64,000 nucleotides of DNA, from positions 1 to 64,000 of the forward strand of contig JBFXDD010000019.1 in the NCBI GenBank assembly GCA_050181465.1, given 5' to 3'. A model generated the notes under the pieces. It was not told the origin of the DNA, made no database searches, and saw only the letters and a program-made list of their open reading frames with translations. How positions within the stretch are numbered: the stretch's first letter is position 1; each line of letters starts with the position of its first letter. Shown here piece by piece: positions 27,901-35,136 of the stretch. Position numbers and translations under genes: made by a program. The DNA is from JACRLW01 sp050181465 (GTDB taxonomy: Bacteria > Planctomycetota > UBA1135 > UBA2386).

Positions 27901-28650
27901 ATCCCGGTCCTCGGTGAACGTTTCCCGACCTACGACCAGTTCGCGCGCGCGGGCCTCGAGGAGATCTACGGCGCCGACGCGCTGACGGGAGCGACCCAAC
28001 TCAACGCGCACGAGGTCGCTCACGTGCTCTGGCGCAACGAGGGCAACGGTCGATTCGCGCCGAGCGAGCTGCCGGCTGCGGCTCAGGTCGCGCCCGGCTT
28101 CGGCGTCTCGATCGAGGACTTCGATGGGGACGGCCGTGCCGACCTCGCGCTCGCGCACAATTTCTTCACACCCGAACCCGAAACCGGTCGGATGGCCGGA
28201 GGCGTGGGTCTCCTGCTCGCGGGAGGTGAAAGCGGCCTTCGAGCCTTGCAGCCGCTCGTGAGCGGCCTCGTTGCACCCGGTGACAACAAGGCCCTGGGTG
28301 TCGCCGACCTCGACGGCAACGGCAGTCCGGACCTCCTGCTCAGTGAGAATGACGGGCCGCTTCGCGCCTTCGCCAACCACTCCGACCCGTCCCGTTTCCT
28401 GAACATTCGGCTGCGGGGCGACGCCGGAAATCCCGCTGCAATCGGTGCTCGCCTGCTGCTCCGCCGTGCCGATGGCACGCAGACGGTTGCAGAAATCCGC
28501 TCGGGAAGCGGATATCTGACCACGTCACCGACCAGCGCCTGGTTCGGGCTCGGTGCAGCGAAATCCGCGCGCTTGCGAGTCCGCTGGCCCGATGGCAGCG
28601 AAACCCAGCACGCGGTCGAGGGGCCCGGCTCGCTCACGCTCACGCGTTGA
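24949..28650 (+). CDS. FG-GAP/VCBS propeller lipoprotein with two ASPIC/UnbV domains
   Basis: A 1,233-aa exported lipoprotein (leader ALVMASC, Cys19). I count fifteen calcium-binding FG-GAP/VCBS motifs of the form D-x-D-x-D-G-x-x-D, for example GDLDGDGRPDVYI, WDFDDDGHLDLYV and GDIDGDGDLDVVA, in two propeller blocks. Each block is followed by an ASPIC/UnbV domain: LRLVGPGRNTHAIGARVTAW with GGGGYLSTHEP near residues 545-620, and IRLRGDAGNPAAIGARLLLR with SGSGYLTTSP at about 1145-1225. The doubling suggests an internal duplication. Such proteins act at the cell surface in adhesion or binding; nothing in the context narrows this down. Confidence 0.88.
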   Translation: MKSTLRVAIATALVMASCDGSADRSATSVPLRAREDGAMRSFVTLPAAASGITTGNELRAENVLPYVYDGAGVASGDLDGDGRPDVYIVSQDGKNRLYRQSDALRFEDVTDAAGVDGGDAWGTGCSIVDVDGDGLLDIYVCNLESPNLLYRNLGGMRFEECAARFGLDFVGASFFAAFADYDGDDDLDVYLLTNRVFLQSLLPELLARATLPGAMQKSLRELAPPMPDLGAAVDAGKSRVPAGYEDHLIEFEGRVFFGGQPDRLLRNDGERFVDVTTAANIADHGMGLSATWWDFDDDGHLDLYVANDLESPDLLYRNLGDGRFEECAAQRLPHVAYFGMGSDAGDINGDGRLDLIVADMAMRSHYDAKMLMGDMGDRGWFLENGRPPQVMRNALFLNTGTERLLECGLLAGVAKTDWTWTVKFADLDCDGHLDLFATNGIPRFDNDPDAKLRFRELWDSGRRAEAIELASKLSPVPEPNLALRNEGCDPGDIPHFVDVSREWGLDLVGVSQGASVVDLDRDGDLDLLVGNQNAPAVVHENRAGKERRALLLRLVGPGRNTHAIGARVTAWIGNERIDRHLTGGGGYLSTHEPILHIGLGAHDQVDRLVVRWPGRRGVSEHAGLRAGFLHTLSCPEPALAAPPAAEPKADPEHPWFAAAASLAPQHRHQETKFDDYAAQPLVPHRHSQLGPGLAFGDVDGDGQDDVFVGGARGQGGRLYLHRAAGFEERAGPWQTDGPHEDLGAVFFDLESDGDLDLYVVSGSNEVRAGDPSLRDRLYVNRGDGTFDARQEALPAFADSGSVVCAADYDRDGDLDLFVGGRVVPGQYPLPALCRLYENRKGRLVDVLEKAIPELRPGGLITSAVFTDLDDDGGQDLLVAGHWQPLRWFRNRGDGTFEERTDAAGFGGRHGWWNGLAVGDIDGDGDLDVVATNLGKNTKYKASPSKPARLFAADVDDSGSLDVIEAKFEGERLLPVRGRSCSSRAIPVLGERFPTYDQFARAGLEEIYGADALTGATQLNAHEVAHVLWRNEGNGRFAPSELPAAAQVAPGFGVSIEDFDGDGRADLALAHNFFTPEPETGRMAGGVGLLLAGGESGLRALQPLVSGLVAPGDNKALGVADLDGNGSPDLLLSENDGPLRAFANHSDPSRFLNIRLRGDAGNPAAIGARLLLRRADGTQTVAEIRSGSGYLTTSPTSAWFGLGAAKSARLRVRWPDGSETQHAVEGPGSLTLTR

Positions 28651-28674
28651 GTCGAAGAAAGCTTGATGAAGGTG

Positions 28675-28699
28675 GACGGAGAAAAACCGACGCTCCGTC
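28675..28699. repeat. Short inverted repeat after the FG-GAP gene
   Basis: GACGGAG (28675-28681) pairs with CTCCGTC (28693-28699) around an 11-base loop. It lies 25 bp after the stop codon, so it could weakly aid termination, but there is no T-run. The rest of the 190-bp gap up to the next gene holds nothing recognisable. Confidence 0.3.
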
Positions 28700-28840
28700 G
28701 TAAGAGGCTGACGAGCTTTCGAATGCGGAGCGCTCCGTTGCGGTAACCCAACCGATCGGAGCGGCTAGTTCCCGACATCCGATCGCCGTCATCAACCGAA
28801 AGCGTCCTCGAACCGTTCTCGAGCACGAACGGAGCCTCCC

Positions 28841-29293
28841 ATGAACCAAGTTGCGACCGAGATGCGCTACACGCTCGCGGAAGCGAACCGACTGCTGCCA
28901 CTCTTGCGGTCGATCGCTGCCGAGATCGAAGAGCGCCGCTCCGAGCGCCGGGAACTCACCCGGATGCTCGATGAGTTGAACGCGTCCCACACCCCCGAGG
29001 GTTTGGGCGACAGCGTCCGCGAGATCGAGGCCCTGCTGTTCCGGAACCGCGAGGCGACGGATGCGGCCCTGGCCGAGTTCGAGCACCTGGGCTTGACCGT
29101 CCTGCGGGTCTCCCCGCTGACGATTCACATCCCCGGTCGCACGCAGCGTGGTCCCTTGGTGTTCTGCTGGCAGTTCGGTGAGGAGTCGATCGGCCACGGC
29201 CACTTGATCGGCGAAGAAGACGACCCTCGCCGCCCGCTGCGCGTGGTGCCGGCCAATGGCCAGGCAAACACGGAAAACCACGACGCTGCGTGA
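28841..29293 (+). CDS. DUF2203 family protein
   Basis: A 150-aa cytoplasmic protein of the DUF2203 type: an N-terminal helix opening with YTLAEANRLLPLLRSIAAE, a helical hairpin, then the C-terminal domain (ALAEFEHLGLTVLRVSPLTI, GPLVFCWQFGEESIGHGH), which ends near LIGEEDDPRRPL. Biochemical role unknown for the family. The stop codon is the first bases of a 24-bp tandem repeat. Confidence 0.85.
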   Translation: MNQVATEMRYTLAEANRLLPLLRSIAAEIEERRSERRELTRMLDELNASHTPEGLGDSVREIEALLFRNREATDAALAEFEHLGLTVLRVSPLTIHIPGRTQRGPLVFCWQFGEESIGHGHLIGEEDDPRRPLRVVPANGQANTENHDAA

Positions 29294-29338
29294 CTCGGGC
29301 TGCGTCCCGCACGGTGAGTCGGGCTGCGTCCCGCACGA
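29291..29338 (+). repeat. 24-bp tandem direct repeat, two units
   Basis: Units 29291-29314 and 29315-29338 differ at two positions. Each begins with TGA, so the stop codon of the DUF2203 gene is duplicated along with the repeat. No wider function is evident. Confidence 0.8.
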
Positions 29339-29397
29339 CCCAGATGCGGGGCGCGCCGGGACTGCTTCGGCGCCATAATCCCATCGCACAGGCGCCG

Positions 29398-29706
29398 ATG
29401 GACCAGAGCAGTTTCCACCACGTGATCCTCTTCCGACTGCGGGAAGGGGTGCCGCTCGATCGCGTGCGGAGCGCGCGAGAGGCGCTGGCCGAACTGGTGG
29501 AGACTCTGCCCGGCGTGCTTTACCTGACGGTGACCCACAACGTGGCCGAGCACAACGGCGGCTACACGATGGCGTTGTTCGCCGGCTTCGAGAACAAGGG
29601 CGCCTTCGAGATCTGCACGCGCCATCCGGAGTGGAAGCGGGTGTTCCAGGAGCACATCGAGCCGGTGGTCGAGGCTCGGATCGTGGCGGAGGGCGCCGCG
29701 CGCTGA
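29398..29706 (+). CDS. Dabb-type stress-responsive A/B barrel protein
   Basis: A 102-aa ferredoxin-like dimeric barrel. Visible: FHHVILFRLREGVP at the start, ALAELVETLPGVLYLTVTHNV, and the closing HPEWKRVFQEHIEPVVEARIV, the usual Dabb pattern. ATG 29398 gives the standard start; the frame is open 36 codons upstream. Bacterial Dabb proteins are of mostly unknown function, some acting as small enzymes. Precedes mdh by 72 bp, with a possible terminator between. Confidence 0.85.
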   Translation: MDQSSFHHVILFRLREGVPLDRVRSAREALAELVETLPGVLYLTVTHNVAEHNGGYTMALFAGFENKGAFEICTRHPEWKRVFQEHIEPVVEARIVAEGAAR

Positions 29707-29714
29707 CCCCCGCA

Positions 29715-29758
29715 CCCGGCCAGCTCGGCCGCGACGCTCGGCTTTTTTCCGGGCCGGG
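29715..29758 (+). terminator. Possible intrinsic terminator
   Basis: A T6 run (29743-29748) follows a short GCCG/CGGC stem (28-31 with 39-42 in the 29700s), and a larger inverted repeat CCCGGCC/GGCCGGG (29715-29721 with 29752-29758) encloses both. The small stem is weak, so termination is uncertain. Confidence 0.3.
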
Positions 29759-29778
29759 CTCATGCTCGAATCGCCTGG

Positions 29779-30762
29779 ATGCAGCCAAAGCGCGTTGCCG
29801 TCACCGGCGCTGCCGGTCAGATCGGATACAGCCTTCTCCCGAGGATCGCCGCCGGTGAGGTGTTCGGTCCCGGCGTCCCCGTCATCCTCCAGTTGCTCGA
29901 GATCACTCCGGCCCTGGGCGCCCTCGGCGGCGTCCGCATGGAACTCGAGGACTGTGCTTTCCCCCTCCTCGCCGGGATCGAGCTGAGCGACGACCCCAAG
30001 GTCGCGTTCCGTGACGCCGACCTGTGCTTCCTGGTCGGCGCCAAGCCCCGCGGCAAGGGCATGGAGCGGAAAGACCTGCTGCGAGAGAACGGCCCGATCT
30101 TCACGACGCAGGGCCGCGCCATCAACGATGTGGCGGGGCCGAACGTCCGCGTGGTCGTGGTCGGCAATCCCTGCAACACCAACTGTCTGATCGCGATGCA
30201 CGCCGCACCCGACGTGCCCAACGATCGCTTCACCGCGATGTCGCGCCTCGATCAGAACCGCGCGCGCGCGCAGCTCGCGATGAAGGCCGGCGTGCACCAC
30301 AACAACGTCGAGCGCATCGCGATCTGGGGCAATCACAGCAACACGCAGTTCCCGGACTGGACGAACGCGCGGATCGAGGGCAAGCCGGCCAAGGAACGCA
30401 TCACCGATGCCGCTTGGCTCCAGGGCCCGTTCGTGAAGACGGTGCAGGAACGCGGCAAGGCCATCATCGACGCGCGCGGCCTGTCGTCGGCGGCGTCGGC
30501 GGCGAACGCGGCGCTCGAGCACGCTCACTGGCTGTTCCACGACAGCAAGCCGAACGACCCGGTGTCGCTGTGCGTGTGGGGCGAGGGCGCCTACGAACTC
30601 CCGGACAACATCGTCTGCAGCTACCCCTGCCACACCGACGGCAAGGGCAACTGGAAGATCGACCGCAGCTTCACGCTCGACGACTACGCGCGCGCGCAGA
30701 TCGCGATCAGCACCAAGGAACTCCAGGACGAGCGCGCGGCGGTCGCTGACTTGCTCGGCTGA
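29779..30762 (+). CDS. mdh: Malate dehydrogenase (NAD-dependent)
   Basis: A 327-aa TCA-cycle enzyme converting malate to oxaloacetate. The N-terminal nucleotide-binding loop is VTGAAGQIGYSLLPRI; the substrate arginines lie in GAKPRGKGMERKDLL; NPCNTNCLI follows; and the catalytic His is in IWGNHSNTQFPDW. Length and sequence style match the long MDH type found in many bacteria and the plant cytosol. The next gene begins 12 bp after its stop. Confidence 0.95.
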   Translation: MQPKRVAVTGAAGQIGYSLLPRIAAGEVFGPGVPVILQLLEITPALGALGGVRMELEDCAFPLLAGIELSDDPKVAFRDADLCFLVGAKPRGKGMERKDLLRENGPIFTTQGRAINDVAGPNVRVVVVGNPCNTNCLIAMHAAPDVPNDRFTAMSRLDQNRARAQLAMKAGVHHNNVERIAIWGNHSNTQFPDWTNARIEGKPAKERITDAAWLQGPFVKTVQERGKAIIDARGLSSAASAANAALEHAHWLFHDSKPNDPVSLCVWGEGAYELPDNIVCSYPCHTDGKGNWKIDRSFTLDDYARAQIAISTKELQDERAAVADLLG

Positions 30763-30774
30763 CGGATCCTGAAC

Positions 30775-31524
30775 TTGGAGCCCATCGCGATCGTGGTCGT
30801 CGCCGTCACCGGCGTGGTGATGGGCTTCGTGAACAACCTCGCCGGCGCCGCGGGTGCACTCGCACTGCTGAGCTTCGAACTCGTCGCGAAGCTCTCGCCG
30901 GAAGCGGCGAACGCCGCGATGCGCCCTGCCGCGGTCGCCATCGCGCTCGGCGGCATGGTCGGCTTCCTGGCGCATGGCCAGCGCCTGCCTGCGCGCTCCT
31001 TCCTCTACGGGTTGGCGACGATCCCCGGCGCGCTGCTCGGGACTCTCCTCGCCTTGCGCCTGCCGCGGGTCGTCTACGACCTCGCACTGCTGGTCGTGAT
31101 CGCGATCCTGCTCCGAGGGCTGCTTCGCGAGAAGCGCGGGCACCCACCAGCACCCGCAGCATCACCGTGGGTTGCCCTGCTGCTGTTTGTCGCCGTGGGC
31201 GTGCATATGGGTTTTCTGCAGGTCGGTGTCGGCTTGCTCGCGATTGCCGCCCTGCGCCGCGTCGGCGATCGCGACCTCGTGCGCGTGAACACCGCGAAGA
31301 TGGCGCTCATCCTGTGCTCGTCGGTCGTGAGTACATCGACCTTCGCCTACGCCGGTGCGATTCCCTGGGCCCCCGCGATCGCGCTGGCCGGCGGCGCGTT
31401 CGTCGGCAGCTTTCTGGGCAGCCGGTTCGCGGTGAAGCGCGGCCACTCCGCGGTCTTGGGATTCGTGATCGTTGTCGCCGTCATCGTGCTCGTGCGCACC
31501 GTGCTGCGTATCGCGGTGGGGTGA
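30775..31524 (+). CDS. TauE/SafE-like membrane permease
   Basis: A 249-aa inner-membrane protein with about eight hydrophobic segments and two similar halves. The first half starts VVVAVTGVVMGFVNNLAGAAGALALL and the second GVHMGFLQVGVGLLAIAAL, matching the inverted glycine-rich motifs of the TauE/SafE (DUF81) family, which export sulfite, sulfoacetate or related anions. The start is TTG 30775, 12 bp after mdh. Substrate unknown; operon with mdh is likely from spacing. Confidence 0.75.
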   Translation: MEPIAIVVVAVTGVVMGFVNNLAGAAGALALLSFELVAKLSPEAANAAMRPAAVAIALGGMVGFLAHGQRLPARSFLYGLATIPGALLGTLLALRLPRVVYDLALLVVIAILLRGLLREKRGHPPAPAASPWVALLLFVAVGVHMGFLQVGVGLLAIAALRRVGDRDLVRVNTAKMALILCSSVVSTSTFAYAGAIPWAPAIALAGGAFVGSFLGSRFAVKRGHSAVLGFVIVVAVIVLVRTVLRIAVG

Positions 31525-31617
31525 GTCGAAGTGACGATCCTGCGATCGCGCATCCCGGCATTCGGACGAGACTCGCCATCCAGGCTCGATTCACTCGAGT
31601 GGTTCGCCGAGTGCGAC

Positions 31618-31799
31618 TAGCCCGGATTATTCGTGAACGTCTGCTGCGATCGCCACAAGTCGCGCCCAGCGGCGTCGCTACGACGGCTCCTCCCTGGCAG
31701 CGTAGCTACAGCTACGCTTCGGTCGTCGACCGTCGTAGCTCCTTGCCGGGCATCGACTCGTGTCGATCTCGCGACGACGTTCACGAATAATCCGGGCTA
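31618..31799 (-). repeat. Dispersed palindromic element, copy 8
   Basis: Full 182-bp copy, reverse orientation, TA at both ends. Arms GCTACGACGG (31677-31686) and CCGTCGTAGC (31730-31739) pair perfectly although two of the pairs differ from copy 1, a compensatory change. It lies 93 bp after the permease gene. Confidence 0.93.
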
Positions 31800-32165
31800 G
31801 GGCGAGCGAGCGCGAGCCGAGAAAGCGGCCAGCCGCTCATGGAGTTCGCTGGCGAGACCTGGGGTCGGGCAGGACGGTGTGAGCAACCCGCAAGTCACCC
31901 GGCTCGGATTCGCGGCCGATTCGCTCGGGCCGATTTGCTGGGGCCGAGCCGCCGGGACGCCCATCAAGATGACGGGCGAGCAAAGTCGGCGGAGATGCGA
32001 CTTCGACCGCCGCCGCGGATCACCGTGCGAACCAGACGACACCTGCACGCCCAGTCGGCCCCACGATGGTTCGCCGCGAAGGGCAGCGATGATCCATCGT
32101 CCTGCCTCGCGAAGAATGCCCCCACTCGTGAACGGTCGACCAAGCAGCGCCCGATCTCACGCGGA
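31800..32165. other. No recognisable gene
   Basis: These 366 bp lie between element copy 8 and the 3' end of the next minus-strand gene. One open frame of 83 codons on the minus strand (31797-32048) ends at the TAG of the element edge but resembles nothing and is rich in Pro, Arg and Ser. I see no RNA gene. It may be a gene remnant. Confidence 0.4.
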
Positions 32166-33764
32166 CTACTTCGCCTTCGCCAGTTGGAGCGGAATCTCGA
32201 AGAGCCGATCCCTGTCCGTTCGATCGATCGTGAATCGATGCACCGCTGCCTCGTACACGCCCGCGGGGATCACGAACTCGTAGTCACCCACCGGCATCAA
32301 GTCCTGAAACTCTCCACGAGTCGGCATCTGATTCGCGAGCATCTTGGAATGTCCGCGCTTGTCACGGACTCGCATGTGGACCGGATTCGGTGCGAGGCCC
32401 TCGGGCCAGACGATTCGAAACCGCACAGGTATCACGTCCGATCGCAAGTTCAGTGTCACGAGATCGCCGGCTGGGTTCGCATCGTCGACAAGGAGATCCC
32501 AGGTCGGTTGCTCTTCGATCCATGCGATCTCTTTGCGCAGGAACACCCGGAAGTCGCCGTGCTCGACGAACATCGGCTCTGACGTGGTCACACGCTGAAT
32601 CCGCGGTGTCTCACGCGGATCATGATTCCGAGGCCCGATGACGAGTTCCGTGTCAATTGTGGAACCGTCGCCGAGCCGAGCCTCGAACCGCAGGACCCGA
32701 GCCCGGGTCTCGGTATCCAACTCGGCGAAGACGGGACTCTGGATCAGTCGGACCGGAGTCAGGGGCCAATCTGCGCGAAACAAGGAGCCGTCGCGCAACA
32801 TGGCCGTGTATTGCACGCGAGTCGGCTCATCGATCCGACTCGGCCTGTGGCAATAGACACGACCCCTCGCGAAGCGGTCGCCAAGTTGTTGCCGGCAGTA
32901 GCCGAGACTACTCAGCACGCCGTACGACCGGTCGAGCGTTGACAGGTTGGCCTTCCAGAATTCCGACTGAATCTCCACGTCCGTCGGCAGCTCGATGACG
33001 ACGCCGTACATGTCTTGCATGACGATTGCGATCTCCGTGCGCGACTTCACGGCCACCTTCTCGGCGACCGCTCGACCGTCCGCGACGCAGTAGTGCTCGT
33101 GATGGGCCCGGACCAACAGCTCCGAGTCCGGCAAGTCGAAGAACTCCGCCTTGCCGAACGCATCCGTGTCGCGAACCCAACACGGTGCCGGATACATAGG
33201 GTCACCGGAGCCTTCGGCATCGGGCGGCATTCCCTCTCCGTAAGCTCTCGGCTGCAACGTCACGCGGGCATCGACGATCGGTGCTCCCAGGTCGCTCAGC
33301 ACCGTGACGGAGAGTCGAAACGCGACGGCCATCGACAGCTCGCAATCCCCGGACCATCCGCCCTCGACAACGGAAGGAACGAATCCGGCCGCTCGAACCA
33401 AGAAGCGCGAATCGGCGACCTGAAGCTCGGCGGACTCGATCGCCCCGTTCTCCGTCGCTTGCGCGATCGGCGGAGCGTCGTCCGTCAACACCCCGTTCCT
33501 GGTAGGTCGGTATCGCCGCAGCTCGGCGCCGACGACCGGGGCCCCATCTGGGTCAACCACGATGAGGCGACTGGGAACCGCCACTCGATCCGACGCCGAT
33601 CCGGTCAAGTCGGCAACCGGGTGTCCACTTCGAGAGTCGACTGGATCACGTTCGGTGTGTCGGCCAGCGACCGGCATGGAATCCGGGCGCCTAGTTCCCG
33701 CGATGACCAGCCATGCAGCCACAGCCGCAATGATGATGGCGAAGGAGACGACACGGCTCTGCAT
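32166..33764 (-). CDS. Membrane-anchored protein with a carboxypeptidase-regulatory-like domain
   Basis: A 532-aa protein with an N-terminal membrane anchor (residues 6-22) and the rest outside. Beta sandwich units of the carboxypeptidase-D regulatory type are suggested by LIVVDPDGAPVVGAELRRY and SVTVLSDLGAPIVDARVTLQ, each a new strand pair beginning with a GAP(V/I)V turn. The C-terminal half has no clear family. It is the last gene of a minus-strand run with a cysteine-rich protein and an ECF sigma factor upstream (69-bp gap to the former). Function unknown. Confidence 0.75.
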   Translation of the reverse strand: MQSRVVSFAIIIAAVAAWLVIAGTRRPDSMPVAGRHTERDPVDSRSGHPVADLTGSASDRVAVPSRLIVVDPDGAPVVGAELRRYRPTRNGVLTDDAPPIAQATENGAIESAELQVADSRFLVRAAGFVPSVVEGGWSGDCELSMAVAFRLSVTVLSDLGAPIVDARVTLQPRAYGEGMPPDAEGSGDPMYPAPCWVRDTDAFGKAEFFDLPDSELLVRAHHEHYCVADGRAVAEKVAVKSRTEIAIVMQDMYGVVIELPTDVEIQSEFWKANLSTLDRSYGVLSSLGYCRQQLGDRFARGRVYCHRPSRIDEPTRVQYTAMLRDGSLFRADWPLTPVRLIQSPVFAELDTETRARVLRFEARLGDGSTIDTELVIGPRNHDPRETPRIQRVTTSEPMFVEHGDFRVFLRKEIAWIEEQPTWDLLVDDANPAGDLVTLNLRSDVIPVRFRIVWPEGLAPNPVHMRVRDKRGHSKMLANQMPTRGEFQDLMPVGDYEFVIPAGVYEAAVHRFTIDRTDRDRLFEIPLQLAKAK

Positions 33765-33833
33765 TGTGCGACTCGTTTGCTTCGTGAACGAGGACGGCTC
33801 GGCGTGAGGAAGACCTACGGCGCCGCACTGAGA

Positions 33834-34304
33834 TCAGTGACAGTCACAGGCATAGAACTCCGCGGTTCCTCCTGGGTAGGGCCCGGCAGGGATATCGTTC
33901 TCATAGCAAGCGTTCGGACACTCGACTCCGACGCAGTTCCACTCGTCGTCAACTCTGCCGTGTTCATCGATCTCGAACCATGGCTGGCAGAGCACATGAC
34001 TACCGCCTCCATTGCAATGGCAGCTATATCTGCCGTTGGAGTTCTGGGTGACCTGACATTCGTTTCCTACAGGCTCATTCTCGCACTTGGAGGTCGGGCA
34101 CCCGCCCCACCACAGCCAAGTCCCGTCCGTCACGAGGTAGGGCGTGCAGCCCGTGGTCTCCGCGCGCGCCACAAGACGCACGAAGCTCACGGATGCAACG
34201 CGCTCTACGGGATCGCCGACGCGGGAAGGCGCCGAACTCGATGCGCCAGGGACCATCCATGCGAGCAGAACTGCGAGCGAAGCGAGGAGCCTGACGGTAA
34301 TCAT
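33834..34304 (-). CDS. Small secreted cysteine-rich protein
   Basis: A 156-aa protein with a signal peptide (VRLLASLAVLLAWMVPGASSSA). The mature part holds twelve cysteines, all within its C-terminal 105 residues and an even number, suggesting six disulfides: examples are GGCPTSKCENEPVGNEC, YSCHCNGG, NCVGVECPNACYEN and the terminal YACDCH. Base composition and codon use appear less GC-rich than the neighbours. No family recognised. It sits 36 bp after an ECF sigma factor gene, which hints that the sigma factor controls it, but no promoter motif supports that. Confidence 0.72.
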   Translation of the reverse strand: MITVRLLASLAVLLAWMVPGASSSAPSRVGDPVERVASVSFVRLVARAETTGCTPYLVTDGTWLWWGGCPTSKCENEPVGNECQVTQNSNGRYSCHCNGGGSHVLCQPWFEIDEHGRVDDEWNCVGVECPNACYENDIPAGPYPGGTAEFYACDCH

Positions 34305-34340
34305 TCGAGGGTTCCTGGTTCGAGAGGGTCGAGGTCATCC

Positions 34341-34973
34341 TCATCCAGCACGCGGGCACCAGATGCGGAGATCGGGGAGTCGGGGAGTCGGGGAGTCGGG
34401 CTGACTCATCGCGGCTTCCGCCGGGTTCCCCAATAGGTGCCGCAGAGGTACACTTGTGAGCGACACGTCCAAGATTCTCTCGAGGAACTCCGGCCGACGA
34501 ATGAGCTGAAAGAGAAAACTCTTCCGCTTCCGGATCGCCGCCACTTTGACTCCATCTCTGGCGGCGAGCGCTCCGTCGTCGAGGTCACCGAAGAGATCTG
34601 CCAGCCACCGACGATGGATCGGCGAGAGCAGACCCCGCAGTCGCTCGATCTGCACTTCGAGGTCTTCCGGCGACGCGCGGCATCCCGGCGACGCGGGCAC
34701 GTCGGCCAAGCCCGCCGCAAGCTCACGCTCTTGACGAACCCGGCGACGCTCACGACCCATGAACGCCGCCGCTTCCTGCATGAGGGCCGCCTGCAAGAAG
34801 GCCACACGCGACCGGATCGGCACCGTCGACCCGCCGCGCACGAATCGCAGCCACACTCTCTGCACGACCTCGTCGCGCGCCTCGGTGCCCCTGACCAACC
34901 GTCCGGCCAGTCGAACGAGCCGGGAATGGAGTGCCGAGTGTTCGAGCGGGTCGAGTTCAGGACGATCTTCCAT
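34341..34973 (-). CDS. ECF-type RNA polymerase sigma factor
   Basis: A 210-aa sigma-70 family protein. Region 2 is seen in LVRLAGRLVRGTEARDEVVQRVWLRF; the region 4 helix-turn-helix is in LSPIHRRWLADLFGDLDDGALAARDGVKVAAIRKRKSFL in split form, with AALMQEAAAF between. It is closest to planctomycete ECF types whose region 4 is followed by a short tail. The tail contains an 8-bp repeat that could slip. It precedes the cysteine-rich and anchored protein genes on the same strand. No anti-sigma factor gene is visible nearby. Confidence 0.8.
   Translation of the reverse strand: MEDRPELDPLEHSALHSRLVRLAGRLVRGTEARDEVVQRVWLRFVRGGSTVPIRSRVAFLQAALMQEAAAFMGRERRRVRQERELAAGLADVPASPGCRASPEDLEVQIERLRGLLSPIHRRWLADLFGDLDDGALAARDGVKVAAIRKRKSFLFQLIRRPEFLERILDVSLTSVPLRHLLGNPAEAAMSQPDSPTPRLPDLRIWCPRAG
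34373..34400 (+). repeat. 8-bp tandem repeat in the sigma factor gene's 3' end
   Basis: Three and a half copies of CGGGGAGT. It lies inside the coding sequence (minus strand reading SPTPRLPDL). The unit length is not a multiple of three, so a gain or loss would shift the frame and change the C-terminal tail. Confidence 0.7.
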
Positions 34974-35136
34974 CTACACTGGACGTGGGTCGCTTCGTTG
35001 CGGTCTCCCACCTCGCTTCGACCTCGGCCAACAGCCTGTCCGTCACTCCGACAGCCGTCAAGTGCCCCGAGCACCCATCGCTGCCGCAAAGCAACTGAGT
35101 GACACCAGCACCACGCAACGCGATCATCGTCCGGGC

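Noticed and set aside
25030..28380. Long minus-strand open frame of over 1,100 codons opposite the FG-GAP gene
   Set aside because: It mirrors the Asp/Gly-rich codons of the real gene, has no recognisable domain and no leader; similar antisense frames occur opposite most long genes here because of high GC.
31797..32048. 83-codon minus-strand frame ending at the TAG of element copy 8
   Set aside because: It would be a fourth case of an element-supplied stop, but the peptide is low-complexity and unrecognised, so it was not counted as a gene.
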